64,000 bases of DNA from an uncultured Pelagibacteraceae bacterium (GTDB lineage: Bacteria > Pseudomonadota > Alphaproteobacteria > Pelagibacterales > Pelagibacteraceae). Position numbers and translations under genes: made by a program. The stretch spans positions 124,001 to 188,000 of the forward strand of contig CACBYG010000001.1 in NCBI GenBank assembly GCA_902543535.1, given 5' to 3'. Below the pieces are notes generated by a model, which ran no database searches, was not told the DNA's origin, and saw nothing but the letters and a program-made list of their open reading frames with translations. Below, piece after piece: positions 58,540-64,000 of this stretch (position 1 is its first letter; the number at the start of each line of letters is the position of its first letter).

Positions 58540-59274
58540 ATGGCAGCAAATCCTATGTCTCAATTCGATGTTTATCGAATTGGACCTGAAATAAAAGTTG
58601 GAGAATTTGATATATCATTTACTAACGCCAGTTTGTTTATGATTATTAGTACAGTTTCGATTTTACTTGTATTTAACTTGGGCTCAAAAAGAAATTCGGT
58701 ATTACCAAATAAAATGCAACTACTAGCAGAGCTTAGTTATACATTTGTTGCAAAAATGATAAGTGATACAGCTGGATCAAAAGCAAAACCCTATTTTGCA
58801 TTTATATTTTCTTTATTCATGTTTGTTCTATTTTGTAACATGTTTGGTATGATCCCTTACACATTTACTGTAACGAGTCATATAATCGTTACATTTATTT
58901 TGGCGTCATTTATTTTTATTGGAGTGACAATTATTGGCTTTATCAAACATGGATTTGGTTATCTAAAATTATTTGTACCTAGTGGGGTACCAGCTGTGCT
59001 TCTGCCCTTGATAGTAGTAATAGAAATTATATCTTACTTAAGTAGACCAATAAGTTTGTCAGTTCGATTATTTGCGAATATGATGGCCGGTCACACAATG
59101 ATGAAAGTTTTCGGAGGCTTTGTGATAAGTCTTGGATTAGTCGGTGGTTGGCTTCCACTGAGTTTTTCGGTTGCATTAACAGGTTTAGAGATCTTAGTTG
59201 CTTTTCTTCAAGCTTATGTTTTTGCAATCTTAACCTGCATCTATTTAAATGATGCATTAAATTTACACCATTAA
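58540..59274 (+). CDS. atpB: ATP synthase F0 subunit a
   Basis: A 244-aa integral membrane protein that forms the proton half-channels next to the c ring. NMFGMIPYTFTVTSHIIVTFILASFIFIG (about 100-128) and the essential Arg in SRPISLSVRLFANMMAGHTMMKVFGGF (about 168-194), followed by ALTGLEILVAFLQAYVFAILTCIYLNDAL, are clear. Membrane segments number five or six. No sodium-specific pattern is evident; proton coupling is presumed. Eighteen base pairs and a strong ribosome-binding site separate it from atpE. Confidence 0.97.
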   Translation: MAANPMSQFDVYRIGPEIKVGEFDISFTNASLFMIISTVSILLVFNLGSKRNSVLPNKMQLLAELSYTFVAKMISDTAGSKAKPYFAFIFSLFMFVLFCNMFGMIPYTFTVTSHIIVTFILASFIFIGVTIIGFIKHGFGYLKLFVPSGVPAVLLPLIVVIEIISYLSRPISLSVRLFANMMAGHTMMKVFGGFVISLGLVGGWLPLSFSVALTGLEILVAFLQAYVFAILTCIYLNDALNLHH

Positions 59275-59280
59275 TTAACC

Positions 59281-59287
59281 AAGGAGG
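59281..59287 (+). promoter_or_regulatory. Consensus Shine-Dalgarno (AAGGAGG) before atpE
   Basis: AAGGAGG ends five bases before the atpE ATG at 59293, an ideal distance and the longest anti-16S match I noticed at any start in the window. Most neighbours start within or directly after the preceding gene with weak or no such motif. It should raise translation of subunit c over subunits a and b. Confidence 0.85.
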
Positions 59288-59292
59288 AAATA

Positions 59293-59520
59293 ATGGAATT
59301 AGAAGCAGCAAAAATGATCGGAGCTGGTTTAGCAGCAATTGCTTTAGCAGGTGCCGGTGTAGGTATCGGAATAATTTTTGGAAATTATTTGTCTGGAGCG
59401 ATGAGAAATCCGTCTGCAGCACAAAAACAGTTTCCTAATTTGCTTTTAGGTTTCGCTCTAGCGGAAGCTACAGGATTATTTGGATTAGTAGTTGCATTAA
59501 TCATTTTATTTGCGTTTTAA
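59293..59520 (+). CDS. atpE: ATP synthase F0 subunit c
   Basis: A 75-aa hairpin of two membrane helices. The Gly-rich first helix is GAGLAAIALAGAGVGIGIIFGNYLSGAMRNPSAA with the polar loop RNPSAA; the ion-binding carboxylate is the Glu in LGFALAEATGLFGLVVALIILFAF (about residue 59). The site lacks the extra Gln/Ser-rich pattern of sodium-type c subunits, so proton coupling is inferred. It is present in many copies per enzyme and has its own strong ribosome-binding site. Confidence 0.97.
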   Translation: MELEAAKMIGAGLAAIALAGAGVGIGIIFGNYLSGAMRNPSAAQKQFPNLLLGFALAEATGLFGLVVALIILFAF

Positions 59521-59524
59521 ATTA

Positions 59525-60115
59525 ATGATTAAAAAAATATATTTTCAGTCGATATTTTTTAGCTTCTTATTTTTTAAAGAAGCTTTTGCAGCTGAAAGCG
59601 GAGGTATGCCTCAATTAAATCCTGAGTTTTGGATTTCTCAAATTTTTTGGTTAATACTTACTTTTGGAACTATGTATGTTGTTTTGTCAAAATTCATACT
59701 GCCAAAAATTAGTAACAATTTAGAGTCGAGAAAATCTCAAATTTTAGAAAATATTGAGGCCGCAGAAAAACAAAGAGAAGATAGTGATGCTAAGCTTAAG
59801 GAATATGATGAAGTTATATTAAAGAGCAAGAGTGAGGCTAAAACTATATTTAATCAAACAAGAGAAAAAGCGCTAAAAGATATAATGGCTAAAAAGGAAG
59901 TTTTAGATCAGCAAATTGATGATGAAATTAATAAAGCTGAAAAAGAAATAGAAGCTTTGAGAGTTAGCGCTCCAGATAAAATAAACAAAATAGCAATTGA
60001 AACTTCTTCAGAACTTTTAGAAAAGTTAATTGGTTCCGGCGTAAACAGTAGTAGCATATCTGCAATTGTTGATGATCTATCAAAAAGAAATGGAGATAAA
60101 TACTATGGCAATTGA
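59525..60115 (+). CDS. atpF': ATP synthase F0 subunit b'
   Basis: A 196-aa peripheral stalk subunit from the ATG at 59525 (the track begins at a TTG inside atpE). The hydrophobic N-terminus (IYFQSIFFSFLFFKEAFAAES) resembles a signal peptide before the conserved GGMPQLNPEFWISQIFWLILTFGTMYVVLSKFILPKI membrane helix; the remainder is a charged dimerisation helix. Paired b' and b genes are normal in alphaproteobacteria and photosynthetic bacteria. atpF begins 10 bases before its stop. Confidence 0.94.
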   Translation: MIKKIYFQSIFFSFLFFKEAFAAESGGMPQLNPEFWISQIFWLILTFGTMYVVLSKFILPKISNNLESRKSQILENIEAAEKQREDSDAKLKEYDEVILKSKSEAKTIFNQTREKALKDIMAKKEVLDQQIDDEINKAEKEIEALRVSAPDKINKIAIETSSELLEKLIGSGVNSSSISAIVDDLSKRNGDKYYGN

Positions 60116-60602
60116 TGCAACATTTTGGGTAGCAGTATCATTTGTAATCTTTTTTGGTGCTTTAATTTATTTAAAAATTCCACAAAAAGTTTCTCAAATC
60201 TTAGATAAGATGATCTCTGATATTAAAAATGAAATTAATGAGAGTGAAAAATTAAGAACTGAAGCAAAAAATTTGCTAGATAATGCGCAAAAAAAATTAG
60301 ATACCGCTCAAACGGTTAGTAATGACATTTTAGATCAAGCAAAAAAAGACTCCGATAGATTGGTAATAGAATTGAACGATAAATTCCATAAATCTTCTGA
60401 GATCAAAAAAAATCTTGCTGAAAATAAAATAAGTCAAATGAAAGAAGCAGCTATAAAAGAGATAAAAGATGCTTCAATTAAAATAGCAGTGGACTCAGTT
60501 AAAAAAATTATATCCACATCAGTAGATAAATCAAAACTTGATGCGGTATTTCAAAAAAATTTGGATGAGACTAAAGAGCAGCTAAAAAAAATTAGCTCAT
60601 AA
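60105..60602 (+). CDS. atpF: ATP synthase F0 subunit b
   Basis: A 165-aa subunit from the ATG at 60105. The N-terminal membrane helix is DATFWVAVSFVIFFGALIYLKIP, followed by an amphipathic stalk rich in Lys and Glu (about 30-130) and a C-terminal part contacting F1 (KEIKDASIKIAVDSVKKIIS). With subunit b' it forms the heterodimeric stator stalk. The F1 genes atpHAGDC are not in this window, the usual split for this group. crtI follows after 39 bp. Confidence 0.94.
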   Translation: MAIDATFWVAVSFVIFFGALIYLKIPQKVSQILDKMISDIKNEINESEKLRTEAKNLLDNAQKKLDTAQTVSNDILDQAKKDSDRLVIELNDKFHKSSEIKKNLAENKISQMKEAAIKEIKDASIKIAVDSVKKIISTSVDKSKLDAVFQKNLDETKEQLKKISS

Positions 60603-60641
60603 TACACTTACATTTTCTTAAAAAAACTATAAATTATTAAT

Positions 60642-62102
60642 ATGAATTCTATAGTGATTGGATCTGGGTTTGGAGGAATTGCTGCAGCTTTGCGTCTGAA
60701 GGCAAAAGGACATGAGGTCAAATTAATTGAAAAACATCCTGATCTAGGTGGTAGAGCCAGAGTTTTTAAAAAAAAAGGTTTTATATTTGATGGTGGCCCG
60801 ACTGTAATTACTGCACCCTACTTAATTAATGAGTTGTTTGAATTATTTAAAAAGGATCCAAAAAACTACATTGAGTTATCTCCACTTAAAATTTGGTACC
60901 AATTTATTTTTGAGGATAAATCTAAATTTAATTATTCTGGTGATGAAGCTAATATGGTTAAACAAATAAAGGATATAAGCAAAGATGATGTTGAAGGATA
61001 TCAAAAATTAGTAAGTTTTACCAAAAAGATTTTTGATAAAGGGTTTACAGAGTTAGCAGATGTTCCTTTTGATAAACCTTTTGTAATGATGCAACAACTT
61101 CCAGCGCTACTTAAACTTAAAAGCTATAAATCAGTTTACTCATTAGTATCATCATTTATAAAAAATGAAAAATTAAGAAGAATGCTCAGTATGCATCCAC
61201 TATTGGTAGGAGGTAATCCATTCACCACTACTTCAATTTATGGACTAATACTCTACTTAGAGAAAAAATGGGGAATCCATTATTCTATGGGGGGCACAGG
61301 AAATATTATTAAAGGTCTAGAAAAACTTATGCTTGAAGAGGGAATTGATATAATCAAAAATAGTGAAGTTACTGAGATCATTTCAAAAAGTAATAAAATT
61401 ACTAGTATTAAATTAAATAACCAAAAAATCATTGAGGCTGAAAATGTTGTTTGTAATGCAGATCCACCAGCTTTTTACGAAAAAATGTTAAAAAAAAATG
61501 GTCAAGGCTCTTTTATTTTTAATTGGAAAAAGAAAAGAATGGAATATTCAATGGGTCTTTTCGTTTACTATTTTGGAACAAAAAAGGTTTATGAAGATGT
61601 TGAGCATCATACAATTAAGTTTGGAAATAAATACAAAGAACATCTGGAAGATATATTTAATAATAAGAAATTAAATAACGATATTAGCTATTATCTCCAC
61701 AGACCCTCAGCAACTGACAAATCAATGGCACCGGAGGGAAATGACTGTTTTTATGTTCTAGTCCCGGTTCCAAATAATCAATCTAAAATCGATTGGCGAA
61801 CTGAAGGTGAAAACATGAAAAATTTAGTAATTGATAAAATGGAAAAAGATTTAATGCCAAATCTTAGAGAAAATATTGTGGCTGATTTTTATTTAACCCC
61901 AGATTATTTTGAAAAAGAGTTAAACACAAAATTTGGATCTGGATTTTCAATTCAGCCTAAATTCACTCAATCTGCATATTTTAGATTTCATAATAAATCT
62001 GAAATTTATGATGGACTTTATTTTGTTGGAGCTGGAACGCACCCAGGAGCTGGTATACCCGGGGTTTTATCCTCAGCAAAAGTCTTGGATAAACTGCTTT
62101 AA
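60642..62102 (+). CDS. crtI: Phytoene desaturase CrtI
   Basis: A 486-aa FAD enzyme that converts phytoene to lycopene. NSIVIGSGFGGIAAALRLKAKGHEVKLIEKHPDLGGRARVF at the N-terminus is the dinucleotide-binding region, FDGGPTVITAPY (about 48-59) follows, HPLLVGGNPFTTTSIYGLILYLEKKWGIHYSMGGTGNI lies near 186-223, and the C-terminal signature is GLYFVGAGTHPGAGIPGVLSSAKV (about 456-479). Normal length. It starts 39 bp after atpF on the same strand and overlaps crtB by one base. Substrate steps follow family knowledge. Confidence 0.96.
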   Translation: MNSIVIGSGFGGIAAALRLKAKGHEVKLIEKHPDLGGRARVFKKKGFIFDGGPTVITAPYLINELFELFKKDPKNYIELSPLKIWYQFIFEDKSKFNYSGDEANMVKQIKDISKDDVEGYQKLVSFTKKIFDKGFTELADVPFDKPFVMMQQLPALLKLKSYKSVYSLVSSFIKNEKLRRMLSMHPLLVGGNPFTTTSIYGLILYLEKKWGIHYSMGGTGNIIKGLEKLMLEEGIDIIKNSEVTEIISKSNKITSIKLNNQKIIEAENVVCNADPPAFYEKMLKKNGQGSFIFNWKKKRMEYSMGLFVYYFGTKKVYEDVEHHTIKFGNKYKEHLEDIFNNKKLNNDISYYLHRPSATDKSMAPEGNDCFYVLVPVPNNQSKIDWRTEGENMKNLVIDKMEKDLMPNLRENIVADFYLTPDYFEKELNTKFGSGFSIQPKFTQSAYFRFHNKSEIYDGLYFVGAGTHPGAGIPGVLSSAKVLDKLL

Positions 62103-62953
62103 TGTCTGCTAAAAATTATCTAGCAACATATGCAAAATCTTTTAACTGGGCTGGTTTTTTTTTACCAAAAAATACTTATAAAAAGTGTTCAGCCCTTTAC
62201 GATTTTTGCAGGGTAGCTGATAATATTGCAGATGATGAAAATACTATTACAGACAAAAAAGAGAAATTTAAAAAATTTAAAGATAATTTTGATAATAGAA
62301 ATTTCAACGATCCAATAATTAAAAATATTTGGGATCTAATTTCTGAATATAATATTTCAATTACAATTATTCATGACTTATTTGACGGTATCAATTCAGA
62401 TATCAAAGAACAGGTAAAGTTAACTACAGAAAAAGAGTTATTAATTTATTCTTATCGAGTAGCAGGTACTGTAGGACTAATGATGGCAAAAATACTAAAA
62501 GTAAATAAAAAAAATTCTTTAAAATCTGCAATTGATCTTGGTATCGCTATGCAACTAACAAATATTTCAAGAGATGTAATTGAAGATTTTAATAATAACA
62601 GGGTCTACATTGATCAAAATTTTGAAAATATAAAATCTACAATTGAATTATCAGAAAAATTTTATGAAAATTCTTTTTACTCAATTAAAGAAATACCCTT
62701 AAGTTTTAGATTTTCTATTTTAGTTGCAAGAAGAGTTTATAGAAAAATTGGTTATAAAATTTTAAACAAAAAAAACTTTGAAAATTATAAAAAATCAGGA
62801 AAAATTTATGTTTCAAATGCTGAAAAAATAATTGAAACATTTTTATGTATTTTTGACTTAATGAAGTTATCACTTATAAATAAGAACGATGATAATATTA
62901 AACATGATCATGATTTAATTAACGAAGAAATAAATTTAAATGAGAGAATTTGA
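62102..62953 (+). CDS. crtB: Phytoene synthase CrtB
   Basis: A 283-aa prenyltransferase joining two geranylgeranyl diphosphates into phytoene. The first Asp-rich motif is DFCRVADNIADDE (about residues 30-42) and the second is QLTNISRDVIEDFNNNRVYID (about 151-171). Y-R-V-A-G-T-V-G-L-M (YSYRVAGTVGLMM) is also diagnostic. Very Asn/Lys-rich. Coupled to crtI by a one-base overlap; crtY begins 14 bases before its stop. Together crtI-crtB-crtY would yield beta-carotene given a GGPP source; crtE is not in this window. Confidence 0.95.
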   Translation: MSAKNYLATYAKSFNWAGFFLPKNTYKKCSALYDFCRVADNIADDENTITDKKEKFKKFKDNFDNRNFNDPIIKNIWDLISEYNISITIIHDLFDGINSDIKEQVKLTTEKELLIYSYRVAGTVGLMMAKILKVNKKNSLKSAIDLGIAMQLTNISRDVIEDFNNNRVYIDQNFENIKSTIELSEKFYENSFYSIKEIPLSFRFSILVARRVYRKIGYKILNKKNFENYKKSGKIYVSNAEKIIETFLCIFDLMKLSLINKNDDNIKHDHDLINEEINLNERI

Positions 62954-64000
62954 CTACATAATTATTGGTGGAGGTTGTGCGGGTCTTTCATTAGCATATG
63001 AGCTAGAAATTAATAATAAATTAAAAAATAAAACTTTAGCAATCATTGAACCAAGAGATGATTATAAAAGAGATAAAACCTGGTCTTTTTGGAAGGTTTT
63101 TTCACATAACTTTGATGATTGTGTAAAAAAAAGTTGGAATAATTTTTCAATAAATACAACATATGAAACAAAATATGTAGATTGCCAATCTACCCCGTAT
63201 CAGACGATTGATAGTGGTATATTTTATGAAAAAATACTTTCAAAACTTAAATTAAATAAAAATATTTATTTTTTTAAAAGTGTTAATCAAGTAGATAAAT
63301 CAAATTCAATTGTATTTAATAGTGTGCCTAATTTTGAAAATAAAAAAAGCGAGTTGTGGCAACATTTTTGTGGTGTGGAGATAGAAACTCGAAAAGATTT
63401 TTTTGATGAAGAAATTTTTAATTTAATGGATTTTAAATGTGATCAAAGAAATAGAGTGCATTTTTTTTACACACTCCCCTTTACAAAAAAGACAGCACTT
63501 GTTGAAACTACTTGGATATCAGAACTCAATAACAGTTCACTAAATGATTATGATGAACAAATTGATGACTACCTAAGTAATCATTTAAACTTAAGACAAT
63601 GTAAAATACATTTTAGAGAACAAGGAGCCATTCCCCTTTTTAGACAAAAAATTGTTAATAAATCAAATGAAATTAACATAGGATCAGCAGGAGGCATGAC
63701 TAGATTAAGTACCGGTTATACTTTCCTAAATATTCAAGAGCAAAGCAGATACATAAGAAAAAACATAGAAAATATAAAAAATGTAAATCTATTTAAAATT
63801 AATTTAAAATATGATTTTTTAGATAAAATATTATTAAGGGTTCTTAAAAATAATCCTAACGAAATGGGTAATATTTTTTTCAAAGTTTTTAGTTCAAAAT
63901 CTGAGACAGCCATTAATTTTTTATCAAATAAAAGCAGTTTTTTTGAAGATTTAGAAATTATTCTTAAAATGCCTAAGTGGAAATTTATCAAAGAATTAAT
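62940..64000 (+). CDS. crtY: Lycopene beta-cyclase CrtY, partial at right edge
   Basis: This gene is missing from the ORF track because it has no stop before the window ends; I translated it directly and it stays open for 353 codons. It begins MREFDYIIIGGGCAGLSLAYEL (FAD loop), continues with RDDYKRDKTWSFW and YETKYVDCQSTPYQTIDSG, and has the cyclase-typical SAGGMTRLSTGYTFLNIQ (about residues 247-264). CrtY makes beta-carotene from lycopene. About 25-40 C-terminal residues are probably missing. It overlaps crtB by 14 bases. Confidence 0.93.
   Translation, partial: MREFDYIIIGGGCAGLSLAYELEINNKLKNKTLAIIEPRDDYKRDKTWSFWKVFSHNFDDCVKKSWNNFSINTTYETKYVDCQSTPYQTIDSGIFYEKILSKLKLNKNIYFFKSVNQVDKSNSIVFNSVPNFENKKSELWQHFCGVEIETRKDFFDEEIFNLMDFKCDQRNRVHFFYTLPFTKKTALVETTWISELNNSSLNDYDEQIDDYLSNHLNLRQCKIHFREQGAIPLFRQKIVNKSNEINIGSAGGMTRLSTGYTFLNIQEQSRYIRKNIENIKNVNLFKINLKYDFLDKILLRVLKNNPNEMGNIFFKVFSSKSETAINFLSNKSSFFEDLEIILKMPKWKFIKEL

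Noticed and set aside
59027-59422. 131-aa minus-strand ORF under atpB and atpE
   Set aside because: Low-complexity Leu/Arg-rich shadow of two strongly conserved genes.
63734-63991. 85-aa ORF on minus strand
   Set aside because: It is antisense to the open crtY frame, which extends through the whole region with cyclase motifs; no family resemblance of its own.

Overview
The window is a compact, AT-rich (roughly 30% G+C by eye) piece of a streamlined alphaproteobacterial chromosome. It most resembles the Pelagibacterales (SAR11). Evidence for this: a CcrM-type GANTC methylase, a split F0 operon atpI-B-E-F'-F, the alphaproteobacterial neighbourhoods carAB/yqeY/dnaG/rpoD and mutY/DUF721/DsbA/smc, a petABC bc1 operon, genes overlapping or nearly abutting throughout, and a crtI-crtB-crtY carotenoid operon of the kind that supplies beta-carotene for retinal and proteorhodopsin. 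I see no insertion sequence, prophage, integrase, CRISPR array or plasmid marker. The only stretch longer than 300 bases without a protein gene (5140-5771) holds the mraZ control region and RNase P RNA. The lineage is inferred from gene content and composition; no search was run.

Layout. 1-5.2 kb (minus): the start of a cell division and wall cluster, read as mraZ-ftsZ-rsmH-ftsL-ftsI-murE, with ftsZ placed unusually next to mraZ. 5.4-8.2 kb: rnpB, an AmpD-like amidase, mlaA and mlaC, and two tRNA genes, one with a very odd elbow. 8.3-18.2 kb: an orphan membrane protein, rpoD, dnaG, yqeY and carAB. 18.2-26.4 kb: a reduced Anbu-peptidase/ATP-grasp pair, an ELM1-like/2OG-oxygenase pair, trxB, small reductases and a frameshifted aspartate aminotransferase gene. 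26.4-32 kb: uvrB and uvrC with two pteridine/folate genes between them, then pgsA. 32-35.7 kb: ilvE, a MarR regulator, a two-component system and ubiK. 35.7-41.7 kb: lgt, midA, pgeF, prs, rplY, pth, ychF. 41.7-44.2 kb: petABC. 44.3-51.3 kb: trmL, hemF, greA, cca, tRNA-Gln, ispE, a TPR protein, a uracil-DNA glycosylase and rnhB. 51.4-64 kb: ccrM, a flavin monooxygenase, mutY, a DUF721 gene, a DsbA-like gene, an unusually short smc, the F0 genes and crtIBY, which runs off the right edge.

How it fits together. Most genes are housekeeping. Energy conversion is prominent: the bc1 complex, the ATP synthase membrane sector and carotenoids share the segment, and the F0 and crt genes lie in one same-strand run. 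ispE supplies isoprenoid precursors for the crt pathway. DNA repair (uvrB, uvrC, mutY, UDG) and cell-cycle methylation (ccrM) are also represented. Both DNA-level control sites I could read in detail, the MraZ boxes and the GANTC cluster, lie inside the promoters of the genes whose products would bind or modify them.

Quality note. Two genes expected to be essential or important (murE at the left edge, aspC at about 25.7 kb) are each broken by one extra base in a homopolymer run. The simplest explanation is consensus sequencing error, but real slippage cannot be ruled out from sequence alone. The most interesting leads are the tRNA-Val-like gene with a rewired elbow, the smc gene with no visible hinge, the GANTC-studded ccrM promoter, the reduced Anbu module, the tRNA-Gln/cca junction and the cysteine-poor uracil-DNA glycosylase.
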